A stretch of DNA of 64,000 nt, from NCBI GenBank assembly GCA_022749755.1, contig CM040449.1, positions 15,100,363 to 15,164,362 of the forward strand. Reading direction: 5' to 3'. A program made the position numbers and the translations under genes. Shown here one piece after another: positions 36,263-49,486 of this stretch. The stretch comes from Azadirachta indica (taxonomy: Eukaryota; Streptophyta; Magnoliopsida; Sapindales; Meliaceae). The notes under the pieces are model-generated. The model worked only from the letters and a program-made list of their open reading frames with translations, was not told where the DNA came from and searched no databases. Position 1 is the first letter of the stretch. Every line of letters starts with the position of its first letter.

Positions 36263-39200
36263 TTTCATTTGGAAACAGGATAATGGAATTAAATGTTTTT
36301 AACATTTGTAAACAACCTGAGCATGATACTGAAATCCACGAGGTAGATTTCATTGAAGAACTTATTCATGCTCAATATCCTATGTCCTCATTTTCTAATT
36401 CTTTGGATGTTTGATTGACTAATTCTACTCAATTTTTATTCGGTGAAAATTATGAAATCTCACATATTTATTCTTTATTAGATTTTTCTCAAGTGAAAAA
36501 TGGATAGTTGGAAACCAAATTTGAAGAATCACTACAACATGTTGATGTACCCATGCCATCAAGTGTTTAACCACCCATGCTTGATTTGAAGCCACTACCA
36601 TCTTACCTCAAATACACTTTCTTTATGCAAATGAAACTTTTTCGGTGATAATTTCTTCTAAACTCAAGATCTTCACAAAGGTAAACTGTTAGAAATTTTG
36701 AAATTGCACATAAATTCCATAGGATGGACCATAGTTGATATAAAAGAAATTAGTCCTTTGATTTGTACATACAAGATATATTTGAAACATAATACCAAAC
36801 CATGTAGACAAACATAGTGAAGGTTAAATCCTATAACATGAAAGAATTGGTGAGAAATGAAGTTCTCAACTTTTAGATGGGGGAATTATTTACCTTATTT
36901 CTTATAGCACACGGGTAAGTTTTACTCAAGTTGTATGCAAGAAATTTGTGGTTACCATAGTCAAAAAAGAAAATAATGAATTAATGGAAAAATGACTTTC
37001 CTTTTACCATTTATGGATCAAATTTTAGAAAGAGTGGTAGGACATGAATTCTATTATTTCTTAGATAAGTATTCCGAGTATAACCAAATAGAAATTGCAC
37101 CTACCAATCAAGAAAAAACCATATTCATATGTCCCTTTGGTATATTTGCTTAACGAATAATGCCTTCTGGTTTATGTAATGCACCGACAACATTTGAAAG
37201 ATGCATGCTTAACGTTTTTAATGACATGGTTGAACATTCTCTCAAAGTTTTTATGGATGATTTTTTTGTTTTTGGTGATTCATATGATGATTGTGTGTCT
37301 AATTTGCAAACAACGATTAGAGATAAAGAAAAACACCTTGTGCTTAAATGAAAAAAATGTCATTTCATAGTCACACATAGTATTATACTTGGTTATATTC
37401 TCTCATCTAATGGAATTGAAATAGACAAAGAAAAAGTTGAATTAATTCCCAATTTGCCTATTCTTAATTCTGTTAAACATGTTAAATCATTTCTAAGATA
37501 TACTGGTTTTTATAAAAGTTTATCAAAGACTATAGTTTTATATTAAGACTATTGTGTAATCTCTTATAAAAGGACAATCTTTTTCAATAGACTAAGTTAT
37601 GTCAAAAAGCTTTTGCTAACTTAAAAGCATGTTAATATCTGCTCCTATAATGCAGCCTCCAGATTGGACTTTACCTTTTGAAAACACGTGTGATGCTAAC
37701 GATTATGTTGTTCAAACTATTTTAAGATAACGAAAAGATAAAAAGCCTTGTGTGATTTACTGTGCTAATAAAACCTTAAATACTGATCAAATGAATTATT
37801 CTACCACTGAGAAGGAATTACTTGCAATAGTAATTGTATTTGTTAAATTTAGATCTTATCTTGTTAGCTCACCAATTATTGTTTGAGTGATTTGCAATAT
37901 TGAAATATCTTCTCTGAAAAAAATATGCTAAACCTAGATTGATTATGTGGATCCTTCTATTCTAAAATTTGATCTCACAATTCAAGACAAGAAAAGAGTA
38001 TAAAATGTAGTTGCTAATTACTTGTCTAGACTTATGTTGATGGACCATTTGAGATAAGAACAATCAATAACACGTGTCTTGACGAGCAACTTTTTAGTGC
38101 TTCTAATTTATCTTGATTTGCTAATTTATCTTGATTTACTGATATTGTTAATATTTTAGTCACAAGACAAATCCCATCTTAGGGATTCCCAGAACAAGAA
38201 GGAATCTTTTCCTAAGTACATAACTTCTTTTGGAATAATCCTTATCTTTTTAAAAAATTTTACAATGCGGATTTTATTAGTCTACTCTTTTTAAAAACAC
38301 CTATGGGTTTTGTAAAATCTTTTGGCTGTTGTTAAAAGTTAGGGGAGATAACTCGTAGAAATATGATGCCACTAAACCCTATTTTAGTTATTGAAAATTT
38401 TCATTGTTGGAGCATTAATTTTATGGGTCCTTTTCCATCTTCTTTTGCTATGTGTACGTACTAGTCGGTGTTGATTATGTTTTCAAATGGATTAAGGCTA
38501 TTCCTTGTAAAACAATGACCATAAGATAGTTTTAAAATCTTTGAAAGGAAACATTTTTTCAAGAATTAAAGTTCCTTGTGCAATAATAAGTGACGGCGGT
38601 TCACACTTTTGTAATAAACCTTTTGAAAATTTAATGAAAAAATATGAAATTACTCACAAATTATCTATTCTTTATCACCCATAAATAAGTAGACAAATTG
38701 AATTTACAAATAAGGAAATAAAACATATTTTGGAGAAGAATGTAAATCCAAATCATAAAGATTGGTCTTTAAGATTCATCGATACCTTTTAGGCTTATCA
38801 TACTACTTATAAATCACAACTTGGAATGTCTCTCTATAAACTTGCTTTTGGGAAACCTTGCCATTTACATGTTGAATTGGAATATAATGCTTTTGGGGTA
38901 TCAAAATGTTTAATTTGAATTTAGATTAAGGAAACTTCGATTAAGTGAATTGGAAGAAATTAGGAAAGAAGCCTATGAAAATTCTCGAAGTTATAAGGAA
39001 CGAATGAAGTTATTTCATGATAAACATATCATTCCAAAAACTGTTGAACCTTAACAAAAAGTTATATTATATAATTTGAGATTGCATTTGTTTCCTGGAA
39101 CACTCTGATCCAAATAGAGTGGACCTTTTTTATTGTTAAAACTGTTTATCCCATGACGCAATGAAAATTGAAAATCTAAAGAATGATAATGTTTTTAAGG

Positions 39201-39290
39201 TGAATGGACATTGGTTGAAACTTTTCTTTGACAATTTTACTTGTGAGAAGGAGTCCATTGGATTGAATGATCCTATTTCTAGGATTCATT
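36263..39290 (+). pseudogene. Athila copy A pol (protease tail, RT, RNase H, integrase), broken
   Basis: Reverse transcriptase lies at about 36990-37550: ICPFGIFAY, MPSGLCNAPTTFERCM and the catalytic box as VFMDDFFVF, with both Asp kept. RNase H follows at about 37650-37890 (WTLPFENTCDAND, KKPCVIYCANKTLN, STTEKELLAIV). The integrase core is at about 38400-38900 (VGVDYVFKWIKAIPCK), and an IN tail (FKVNGHWLKLFFDN) near 39200. More than ten stops or shifts separate the pieces. Among the copies here, this RT is the best preserved. Confidence 0.8.
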
Positions 39291-41647
39291 GTTTTTCTTC
39301 TTCTTTTTTCTTATTATTAGTGTGTTAGTATTTGGTAACTTTTGTCTTTTTTGTTTGTTTTGTTTTTTCTTTTTTTAGAAAGTGCCACATCAAGAATACA
39401 AGCCTCATTAGCTTTCCAGGTGACATTTGCACCCTTTTTTTATACTTATTTCATTCTTTTGTTCTCTCTATGTTTCTTATCTCATATCTTTAAAACATTG
39501 AGAAACAATATCGCATTTAAGTTGGACGGGGGTGGGGGTAAGGTATCTTCTCTTTCCTTCTTCTTCAAATAAAAAAAAATTAAGTAAAAAATTTCCCATT
39601 TTTCAAACTTTAGTATTGGGATGTCATTTTTTCTTAAATTACATGTTAAAGTTGGTAATGAATAAGGAAACTAAAGTTTAACGAGTGAAATGAATCAAAC
39701 TATTAGAGGAATGACATGTCGTTTATTTTGTTCCCAGTGAATTTTGTGCTTATATTTTTCCTTGGAAAGTATTATTTTTGGCCTATCAATTGCTCATAAC
39801 GTTTGTTATTTATATTGATCTATCCATTTGGATTTTCAACAACTACTTTAAAAGAAAAAAAATATGTGTTGATATAGATAACTATCATACTTCTTGAAAA
39901 AATGATGGAAGGCATTCTTTGATCCGTTTAGGCCTTTCAAGCCTACCTTTCAAAGTGTTTTCTTTAGTAAGCACCTTTGAGCCAATAAATAAAAGACTTT
40001 TCAGTTGTTAGCCTATTTACCATACGCAACTCCACTTTTGGAGTATTAGTCCCATTTTCATGTAATTCCCTACCATTTTATGTTCGAGGAGAGTTTGTTT
40101 TTCAAAGAAAAAGGATGGTGAAAACAAAAAAAGAGAAGACAAAACTAAAAAAGAGAAGACAAAACTAAAAAAGATGAAATGAAGAAGTTCTCAAAGATAT
40201 TCATGTCCTTTTGTATTAAAAAAAATGAATGATTGAAGTATACAAATTGTTATTCTTTAAAAAAAAACAGAAAATATTTCTTTTTCCTTCTTTCCCATTT
40301 TCTTCTTAACGTCGTCCTAAACCTACATTATGTCCTAATAAAAGTGCTTCTTGATTTTTAGAAATTATGGTTTGAAATAGATAGTAGTAATATGGTATCA
40401 TAAAAAAAATCAAGGTATTTGGTTGACTATTCACTTTGCTTTGAAATCATGTATCTTTAACAGAAAATTATGGCCAAATTATGGCCAACATTCTTCTTTT
40501 AATTGGGTGAGAAACTTAAGTATCATTGTCTTATTCTTATTATTCCAAATTGAACAAATGACATTACCCTAAACACTGTAAGGTATATTTTCTTTTGAAA
40601 ATGTCATTCATATTTTTGATTTTAGGGAATGGCATTTTGTTCTAACAATAATATGAATTTGTTTTTGCTTTGATAACAAATTTTCTTATTAAGTTTCTAA
40701 CTAAGGCATGTGATTATAGTTGATATGGAAGTGATGTTTTTCTAATCTTTAGATATTGCTCACTACTTTAGTTTTGTTGTTGTTTAAAAAAAAGAAATTG
40801 GAAAAGGACCTATGAATCAATGTCTCAACAATCAAGTATTTCAATTACTAAAATACGGTTTAATGGCATCATATTTTTATGAGTTATTCTACTTAATTTT
40901 TGACAATGGTCACATGTTTTACAAAACGTATATTTTTAAATAAGGTGGGCCAATAAAATTTACATTATAAGATTTTTGAAGCAGTTTTCTTTGAAAAAAA
41001 ATGACTATCACATATTCAAAATGATAAAAAGAAAAGATATTATAAATTTCATTGTCAACTATATATCTTCTTATGATTTAATTAGGATAATATTTGAAAA
41101 GATAAGGATCATCTCAAAAAAAGTTGTATACCTCTCTTAAAAATTTCTTTTGTCTTAAGTATTCTAATGATTTGGGATTTGACCTGTAATAAGAAAATTG
41201 GCAACATCAACAAACTAAGGTAAAACTGAAACACGTAAAAGTTGTTCACCAGAAAAGCTATCATTAATTAGGATTGTTTCAATTCGTTTGTCAAATATGA
41301 GCCTAGATAAATGATCAGCAACCACGTTATTTTCATGTCTTGAATTGTGATATCAAACTCTCGAAGCAGAAGTACCCAACTAATCAACCTCGATTTAGCC
41401 TCCTTCTTTGAAAAAAGATATTTCAATGTTGCATGATCACTAGAAATGACAATGGGTGAGCCAACAAGATAAGATCAAAATCTATCCAATGCAAATATTA
41501 CTACTAGTAATTCCTTTATCGCTGTACAATAATTCATTTGAAGATTGTTTAAAGTTTTACTAGTATAGTAAATCACATCAAGTTTCTTTTCTTTTTTTTT
41601 GTCCTAACGTAACTCCAACAGCATAATCGCTAGCATCACATATGATT
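39291..41647 (-). pseudogene. Reverse-strand Athila pol fragment (integrase zinc finger and RNase H)
   Basis: On the minus strand, 41645-41290 gives RNase H: CDASDYAVGVTLGQ, DVIYYTSKTLNN, ELLVVIFALDRF, then [20 protein letters not shown]. About 41190-40800 gives the integrase zinc-finger region (FADIANFL, then CKTCDHCQK, then NMMPLN). Further integrase sequence from 40800 to 39291 is too decayed to follow and its junction with copy A is unclear. A 20-bp unit is tandemly repeated at 40131-40170. The fragment abuts LTR-2, opposite in orientation to copies A and B. Confidence 0.7.
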
Positions 41648-43053
41648 TGTTATAAATACTTAAAAGTGTATATTCATTAAGAGATATATTATGATTTTTG
41701 CACTTAAAATTGTCATTAACTTCCCCAAAATGAAGCATATTCCTTTATATTGAATTCTAGCAAAAGAATTGGATTAAATAATTGATTTTGCGCAAATTTC
41801 GTATAATATGCATAATTTTCAATTCGAAACATCAATTGATACGATTCTGGAGTTGGACAAATATGAACTCATTATTTTACAACTTTACAAACCAAAGGTT
41901 AGGCTAATTCAAGCAATTACTGGGGCAAAATCGGGGTTCAACAGAACTTAAATGCATCTTCAAACTAGTCCAACATGTTTCCATATTTAGATCATATCTC
42001 CCAAACTATGTACTCAGAAATCATACGGTTAGGTGGTCTAGAAAGCTTACAAGGAGTTCTAAATTTGTTATGTTTCACACTTTCCCAAATTTTAGTAGGT
42101 TGGCTATCAAAAAGAGCCTTTATTCTAAAAAAAGGGTGGATAAATGCAACTTGAACATTTTTATCTATTTTTAACATAACTTACGTTTTATAAAATCATT
42201 GAGGGTGAAATATTGACCATTAGAAAGCTGAGTCACACACCTACAGATTAGAAGAAGGTCATTTCACAAATTTTACTGGTTTTGATTGTCAAAAATGTAT
42301 TACAAGTTGGTAGAGCGTAATTAATTGAAAGTTGACAAATTATGTTCACACATGTGAAATATTTTTAATTTTATCGATATAAAAGAAAATGTTCAAGTTA
42401 GTAGTACCTCTTATTTTATTATTATTTTCTCTCCTTTTGTAATTTAGATTTCAATTATATAATATTTTTCTAAATTCGTAATTAGGGTTAAGGGAAAAAT
42501 TTTGTTGATTTTATAGTATTGTTTTCTTATCATTTTAAGTTGTGTTTCAATGCAAAATCTTTTCATTTAAATGAATTATATTTCTTAAAAGTGTTTTAAT
42601 TTGTTAAGATCTTGATTTATTGTTAACAAAAGGTATACTAAATTCTTACACATTTTCTACAAATCAAGAACAAAGTATATTATACTTTTCACAAATAAAT
42701 TGAATGATTAATTTTTTATTTTATTTCCTTTTCTTCAAAGAGATATTGTGATGTATTTAAATATATTCACCTTCTGATTGAAATCATTTCTTAAATGATT
42801 CTTAATTAAGTTAAAAAAATAAGTAAAGAATAATTTTTATAATTATCAACAAAATAAATCCTTAATGCCCTAATAATTAATAACATTAAATTTACATTCA
42901 ATAATCAACAAATTAACTCTACTTACGTAATATTTGAACCATTGGACTTACGAACTTTGTATAACGTATTCTTTGTGCATCGACATTTGAACTTTCGAAT
43001 TTTCATTACATGAGACAATCTACGCTTGAAAATTACAACCTTTAAGTTGTACT
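41648..43053 (+). mobile_element. Athila LTR-2, about 1.4 kb, 5' LTR of copy B
   Basis: Aligns along its length with LTR-5, LTR-6 and LTR-8. It begins TGTTATAAATACTTAAAAGTG and ends near AAGTTGTACT, followed by the PBS-like TTTTTGGTGTCGTTAC (43057). Shared landmarks: CATCAATTGATACGATTCT, a TTCAACAGAACT word, GTTCACACATGTGAA, TAAATTCGTAATTAGGGTTAA and AATGCCCTAATAATTAATAA. Confidence 0.85.
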
Positions 43054-43490
43054 AAGTTTTTGGTGTCGTTACATGGTATCACGGTTTTATATAAAGTTTA
43101 CTAGTTCTTGTTTAATTTTCTTTCACTAACTTCAACTCCTAACTTTAACTCTAAATCTAACTCTAACTCTAACTTTAACTCTAACTCTAACATTTTTACT
43201 TATTTACTTCTTGTTATTTATTTTCTTTTTATTAGGAGGTTCATTTGCCCATTTACATTTTCATTTATGATAGGCTCTACCTATACTACCTAATTTTGTT
43301 GTTTATTTTGTTAATGGTAAGTTTTGCCAACTTTCCTAATTTTCTCTTTTGTTAATTATTGTGCTGTTATTTTTATTAATATTAATTTTTTTTAAAGAGG
43401 AAGGTTATACTACCTCTTTACTTACTACTTGTTTTATTACTGTACTAACTTTTTATTTTATTTTATCATTGTTTTATTTTTATTTTATTT

Positions 43491-44640
43491 ATGCTTGAGT
43501 GGTATCGCGATCCTAATTCTCACCGTTTAGTGAAAGATAATTCTAAAACTTTCTTTGAAAATTTATTTGATTCACTTTCACAATCACACATATCTAGCAT
43601 AATGGTTGAAGAGCAAAGTGTGCATAGTAAACATGAAAATCAACCTTTACAAACCATGCTTTGAAAGTTCTGCTCCTTCATGCTTTATTTCTCCTCTTAA
43701 TGTTAATAATTTAGATTTAAGTCAAGAATGATCCCATTACTTCCTACTTTCCATGATTTAGAATCTGAAAGTCCTTGTTTGCATCTTAAAAAATATGAAG
43801 AGGTTTGTGCCACCTTTAATGATCAAGCCTGTACTAATAAATTATTAGGATAAAATTGTTTCCTTTTTCATTGAAAGATAAAGCAAAAATTTGGCTTAAC
43901 TCCTTAAGACCTAGATCAATTGGCACATGACAAAAAATGCAAGGTGAATTTTTGAAGAAATTTTTTCTAACGCATAAGACCAATGCTTTGAAAAGGCAAA
44001 TCCAAAATTTTTCTCAAAATCCAAACGAAGCATATTTCCAACGTTGGGAAAGATTTAAGGATTTGTTAAATTCTTATCCACATCATGATTTTGAAAAATA
44101 GCACACTATAAGTTTCTTTTATAAGGGATTAACATTCGAAACAAAACAATTGTGAAAACAATATGTAATGGTGAATTTCTTGACAAAGAACATGAAGAAG
44201 CCCTAGAATACTTAGACCACTTAGTTGAAAACTCACAATCATGGCATAACACTAATTCATCTAAAAATTTAATTAGATCTAATCTTACAAATGTTAAAAG
44301 AAAATATCACCTTAATCAAGAAGATGGCCTAAATGGTAGAATTGCTAGTTTAGCTAGAAAGGTTGAAGCCATGGAAATAAAGAGAATTAAGGACACTAAA
44401 TCTATGAGTAATGAAGAAATTCATGATATTTGTGAAATTATAAAGCACTTGACAAATGAATGTCTAGATATTCCTATTTTCAAAGAAGCTTTTCATGAAT
44501 AAGCAAATGTAATGAATAATTTTAGAAAGCCTTTTTCTTCTTCTTTTTCTGAAACTTATAATCTTGGATGGAAGAATCATCCTAATTCTAACTGGAGGAA
44601 TGACAACAATGTATGCACAATGCCTTCTTAAGGTACGTCA
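43491..44640 (+). pseudogene. Athila copy B gag
   Basis: Starts MLEWYRDPNSHRLVKDNSKT at 43491, then a shift. PTFHDLESESPCLHLKKYEEVCATF (near 43738) and the following LFPFSLKDKAK are hallmarks of Athila gag. The last open piece (44152-44502) covers the C-terminal helical part (EALEYLDHLVENSQSW, then a RIASLARKVEAME coiled-coil-like stretch). Stops and shifts near 43660, 43850 and 44100 disable it. Confidence 0.8.
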
Positions 44641-45249
44641 AATTTCTACTCTTATACACCACCACATTCAAAGAATCTTGAGGAGACATTATAAGCATTC
44701 ATACAAGGGAAAATAAACAATAATAATCAAACTTCACAAGCCATCAATGAAATAAAAAAATACATTATCTACTCTAACTACATCTTTGTACACTTAAGAG
44801 AAAGGTAAATTTCCTATTCAAACTCAACATAATTATCCTAATCAATGTCATATTTCTAGTACAAGTGGAGCTCAATTTGAAAATGCCAATTCCATTACAA
44901 CTTTATGAAGTGATAAGGTTATTGAAAAAAACATTCCTCTCAAGGAAAAAATGTATAATGTTCCCTTCAAGCCAAAATGTAATGGCTAGGATGATGGCGA
45001 ACACGATAAAATTGAACCTTTTGTTGTTAATAAATGCCTAATCCTTACTCTATTTCCTCAAAGATTGCAACTAACTAAAAGTTGAACTAAAATTTTGAAA
45101 TCTTTGAACTCTTCAAGCAAGTTAAAATTAACATTCTTTTATTAGATGCAGTTGAGCAAGTTTCTTCTTATGCTAAATTTTTTAAAGATTTATGCAACAT
45201 TAGAAGGAAACTTCATGTTCAAAAGAAAGCATTTTTAACTGAGAATGTT

Positions 45250-45864
45250 ATTTCAATAATTCAACGTAATACTTCACTAAAATATAAAAATCCTAGTTGT
45301 CCAACCATTTCTTGTGTAATTGGAAACTTTAGGATAAACCATACTTTACTTGATTTTGGTGTAAGTGTTAATCTTCTACTACATTCAATATATAAGCAAT
45401 TAGGTTTAAGTAAGCTTAAACCAACCTCTACAACGCTTTAACTTGTTGATTGCTCTATGAAATTATCACGAGGAATATTTGAGGATATGTTAGTCCAAGT
45501 AGATAAATTTTAATTTCCAGTTGATTTACTTGTTTTAGACACATAACCTATTTCTAACTTAAGCACCCAAATTCCTATCATATTAAGATGCTTATTTCTT
45601 ACTACATCTAATGCAATAATCAACTGCAGAAATGAAGTTTTAAAATTATCTTTTGGAAACATGACATTGAAAATGAATGTGTTTAATATTTGCAAGCAAC
45701 CTAGTGAAAATGATAACATACATGAAGTTAATTATACTGAAAAACTTGTTCATGACGACTTTAATGTTTCATCTTTTTCTAATCCCTTGGATACTTATTT
45801 AAATGGTTTCAATGATTTCAATTATGAAAAAATTTTGAAATGTCTCATATTTATTCCCTTTTAA
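45250..45864 (+). pseudogene. Athila copy B aspartic protease region
   Basis: Contains CVIGNFRINHTLLDFGVSVNLL near 45315-45380. This matches the retropepsin active-site segment, usually DLGAS, here DFGVS with the catalytic Asp kept. TTSNAIINCRNEVLKLSFGN and VFNICKQPSEN follow near 45600-45700. Stops near 45440, 45510 and 45547 break the frame. Confidence 0.75.
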
Positions 45865-46289
45865 AATCTTCTCATGTTTTAAAAGTTAATTGATTGAGAT
45901 CAAAATTTGAAGACTTACCTTAACGTACTGATAAATTAATGCCATTGAATGTCCAACTGTCAAAACTCAAATTGAAACCATGCCAATGAAACTTTTCGGT
46001 GATAATTTCTTCTAAACTCAATACTCTTCAAGAATGTAAGTTACTAGAAATTTTACGATTGCATAAACATGCCTTAGGATAGACCATAGCTAACAAAAAA
46101 GGAATTAATCATTTGATTTACACACACAAGATATATTTGGAAAATAATGCCTAATCATCAAACAAATGTAACATAGGCTAAATAATAATATAAAAGAGGT
46201 AGTGAGAAATGAAGTTTTCAAACTTTTAAATGTGAACATATTTACCCTATTTCTGATAGCATATGGATAAATGCAGCTCAAGTTGTACA

Positions 46290-46980
46290 TAAGAAATTTG
46301 GAGTTATTATAGTCAAAAACGAAAATAATGAATTGATTCCAACTAAAACAATTACTGGTTAGAAAATATGTATTAATTATAGAAAACTCAACTCAATAAG
46401 TGAAAAGACCATTTCCTTTTACCATTCATAGATCAAATGTTAAAAAAAGTAACTGGACATATATTTTTATTGTTTCCTAGGTGCATATTCTGGGTATAAA
46501 CAAATTAAAATTGCAACTAAAGATTAAGAAAAGATTACTTTTACTTGCACATTTGAAACTTTTGCATATAAAATGATGGCTTTTGGATTGTGCAATGCAC
46601 TAGCTACATTTCAAAGATGCATGCTTAGCATTTTTAGCGACATGATTGAACGATTTCTTAAAGTTTTCATGAATAATTTTTCTGTTTTTAATGACTCATT
46701 TGATGATTGTTTATGTAACTTGAAAAAAGGGTTTTGACTAGGTGTGAATAAAAAAATCTCGTCCTTAATTGGAAAAATGTCATTTAACGGTCATAAATGG
46801 TCATACTATATCATCTAAAGGAATTAAGGTAGATAAATTTAAAATTAATTGATTGCCTACTTACCTATTTTTAAGTTTGTCAAAGATGTTAGATCACTTT
46901 TAGGACATATTAGTTTTTATAAGAGATTTATCAAAACTTTAGTTTTATATCAAGGCCATTGTGTAATCTCTTGTTAAAAG
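46290..46980 (+). pseudogene. Athila copy B reverse transcriptase, catalytic Asp pair lost
   Basis: Reads ICINYRKLNS, LGAYSGYKQIKIA, MAFGLCNALATFQRCM, then VFMNNFSVFNDSFDDC. The catalytic pair, DD in copy A (VFMDDF), is NN here, so polymerisation would be abolished even without the stops. The thumb region continues to about 46980 with shifts. Confidence 0.75.
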
Positions 46981-47039
46981 ATGTTACCTTTGAGTGGACT
47001 AAGCTGTGTCAAGAAACTTTTGTAAAATTAAAAGTATGC

Positions 47040-47420
47040 TAACATTTGCGCCTATCATGCAACCTCTTGATTGACTTTACCTTTTGAAATCATGTGTGCT
47101 ATTAAAAATTATGCTGTTAAAGCTATTTTAGGACAACAAAAGAATAAGAAATCTTATGTAATTTACTATGCTAGTAAAACCTTAAATAATGCTCAAATGC
47201 ATTATTCTACCCTTGAGAAGGAATTACTTGCAATAATATTTACGTTAGATAAATTTAGATCTTATCTTTTTGCTCACCCATCATCATTTTTAGTGATCAT
47301 GCAGCATTAAAATATTTTCTCTAAAAAAGAATGCTAAATCTAGATTGATTAGGTGGATCTTACTATTTTAAGAATTTGATCTCATAATTCAAGATAAGAA
47401 AAGAGTATACAGTGTGTTTG
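47040..47420 (+). pseudogene. Athila copy B RNase H
   Basis: MTLPFEIMCAIKNYAVKAIL then VIYYASKTLNNAQMHYSTLEKELLAI. The first catalytic Asp of the usual CDASDYAV motif is replaced (CAIKNYAV). A shift near 47310 breaks the tail. Confidence 0.75.
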
Positions 47421-48720
47421 CTGATCACTTGGCAAGACTTATATTTGGTGAACCAATTTAGAAAACACCAATTAACAACAATTTTCCTGATGAGTAACTT
47501 TTAAGTGTTTTAGTTTACCTTAGTTTGTTAATATTGCCAATTTTCTTGTTACAAATCAAATCCCAAATCTTTAGAACGCTCAAGACAAGAAGAAATTTTT
47601 AAAGGAGATACACAATTTCTTTTGGAATGATCTATATCTTTTCAAATATTGCCTTGACCAAATTATAAGCAGATGTATACGTGACAATAAAATTCAAAAT
47701 ATTATTTCTTTTTGTAATTCTAAATCATGTGGTGTTATTTTTTTTCAAAGAAAACTACTTTGAGAACCTAACAATTTGGATTTTATTGGCCCACTTTATT
47801 TAAAACATGTATATATTTTGTAAAACATGTAACCGTTGTTAAAAATTAAGTACAATAACTCGTACAAAACATAATGTCATTAAATCCTATTTTAGTCATT
47901 GAAATATTTGATTGTTGGGGTATTAGGTCTTTTTCCGCTTTCTTTTGGATACCAATGTATTTTGGTTGAAGTTGATTATATTTCCAAATGGATATAGGCA
48001 ATTTCTTGTAAAAATAATAATAACAAAATTGTTTTGAAATTTTTAAAAGAAAATATTTTTTCAAGATTTAAATGTCTTAAGCCATAATAAGTAATGGGGG
48101 TTTATACTTTGGTAATAAACCTTTTGAAAATTTAATGAAAAAAATATAAAATTACACACAAAGTGTCTACACCTTATCACCCACAAACAAGTGAACAAGT
48201 TAAAATTGCCACTAGAGAGATAAAAGACATTTTAGAAAAAACGGTAAAACCAAATTATAAAGATTAGTTTTTAAGACTAACTAATACATTTTGGACTTAT
48301 TGAACTGCTTTTAAATCATCACTTGGAATGTCTTATTGTGAAATTAAAATATAAAGCTTTTTGGACGATTAAAATGCTTAATTTTGATTTAGGCAAAGTA
48401 GGATCATTGAGAAAACTACAATTAGATGAGATTGAAGAAATCAAAAATGAAGATTATAAGAATTTTAAAATTTACAAAAAAAGAATGAAAGTGTTTCATA
48501 ATAAATGCATCAATAGAAAATCTTTTAAACTTTCACAAAAAGTTTTTTTATACGACTCAAGATTGCATTATTTCCTTAAAATCTTCATTCAAAATTGGCT
48601 AATCTTTTCATTGTCAAGATGGTTCACCGATATGGCACTATTAAGATTGAAAATCCAAAAAGTGGTAATATTTTTAAGTTGATCGACACCGTTTGAAGCC
48701 ATTCTTTGAGAATTTTCCTA
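47421..48720 (+). pseudogene. Athila copy B integrase
   Basis: Integrase core pieces VEVDYISKWI (near 47970), [18 protein letters not shown] (near 48170-48225) and the tail segment HRYGTIKIENPKSGNIFKL (near 48620-48680). At least ten stops or shifts are visible. The open frame at 48323-48682 is an out-of-frame mixture of these pieces. Confidence 0.7.
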
Positions 48721-49254
48721 AAGAGCCAAAGTCCATCACTATAAATAAACCTGTGCTTTTTTTCCTTACTGCTTGTTTTGTTGTGGTATTATTTTTATTG
48801 ATATCATTGTTTATTTTTAGTTGCTTTCCCAGTCAAGTGAAAGACAACGATACTCCGTGATTCTTCAAGTTAGTTATTTGAGTTATCCAAAATAACTAAT
48901 GTAAAAAAAATTTCTCTTTCACTTCTTTTTCTTTTCTTTTCACCCTTTCTCATTAAGATGTTGTTCTTTTTATATTGCAAACATATTTTCCTTCTTTTCT
49001 TAAAGATGTTCTATTAAAAATGTACAAAGTTAAGTGTAAAAGATTGAGAATACTCATGCAAAAAGGCATTACTGAAAAGTGCATTGGATAATCGAAGCAA
49101 AGGTACGACTAGCGGGTTAGTTTTCTAATTTATTTGTTTCATGCATGTCTGGCTTAAGTAAGTGTTCCTTTGCAAAGAAATGAAGAGCGAAAAGGTTACA
49201 ATTATATGATAAATATGCAAGTTTAACCTACAATAAGTGATGTCGTTTTTTAGG
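48721..49254 (+). other. Non-coding DNA beyond copy B integrase
   Basis: About 530 bp with pyrimidine-rich runs and no recognised gene or LTR. It may be the decayed 3' untranslated part of copy B. Confidence 0.4.
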
Positions 49255-49486
49255 GATGGTGTATACAAATAGAGAAGATAAAATTCAATTCATTAAGAAT
49301 GGACTGAGTAGAAAATCTTTAGATAATATTCTGCTGACTCTTGAGACGCATCCTAGTCAATATATGCAACGTGAAATTCTTAATTTGTACATACAATTTT
49401 CAAAAGAATGTGAGCATTATAGTCTTGAGAATCTAACTTTAAAAAATCTTATTTGTCAATTTATAAGAAAATTAGATGGAAAGTAA
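49255..49486 (+). pseudogene. Unidentified exon-like fragment (76 codons)
   Basis: An open frame preceded by an acceptor-like TTTTTTAG and ending at a GGAAAG|TAA that could also read as a donor. The protein is helical and hydrophilic (REDKIQFIKNGL, ETHPSQYMQREILNLYIQFSKECEHYS, LICQFIRKLDGK), unlike Athila gag or pol. I do not recognise it. With the LOG pseudogene just downstream, it may be another host-gene fragment caught among the transposons. Confidence 0.3.

Larger units (their letters stand above)
31656..39290 (+). mobile_element. Ty3-gypsy Athila-type element, copy A internal region, with two nested insertions
   Basis: Plus-strand internal region: leader (31656-33060, with a MITE in it), a short gag start (about 33065-33262), a nested block of inverted LTR-like sequence (about 33265-36262), then the protease tail (VFNICKQPEH), RT, RNase H and integrase to about 39280. 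The order gag-PR-RT-RH-IN is that of Ty3-gypsy. Most of gag and the protease are missing. No env-like frame was recognised. Stops and shifts throughout make it inactive. Confidence 0.8.
43054..48720 (+). mobile_element. Athila copy B internal region, broken throughout
   Basis: From the PBS-like sequence at 43057 through a leader with a TAACTC hexamer tract (43131-43190), gag, protease, RT, RNase H and integrase in the Ty3-gypsy order. It is uninterrupted by nested elements and is the most complete copy here, but no domain is intact. No env-like frame was recognised. Confidence 0.85.

Noticed and set aside
43131..43195. TAACTC/TAACTT hexamer tract as an interstitial telomere
   Set aside because: The plant telomere unit is TTTAGGG; this tract lacks the GGG and recurs, inverted, in the Athila copy D leader.
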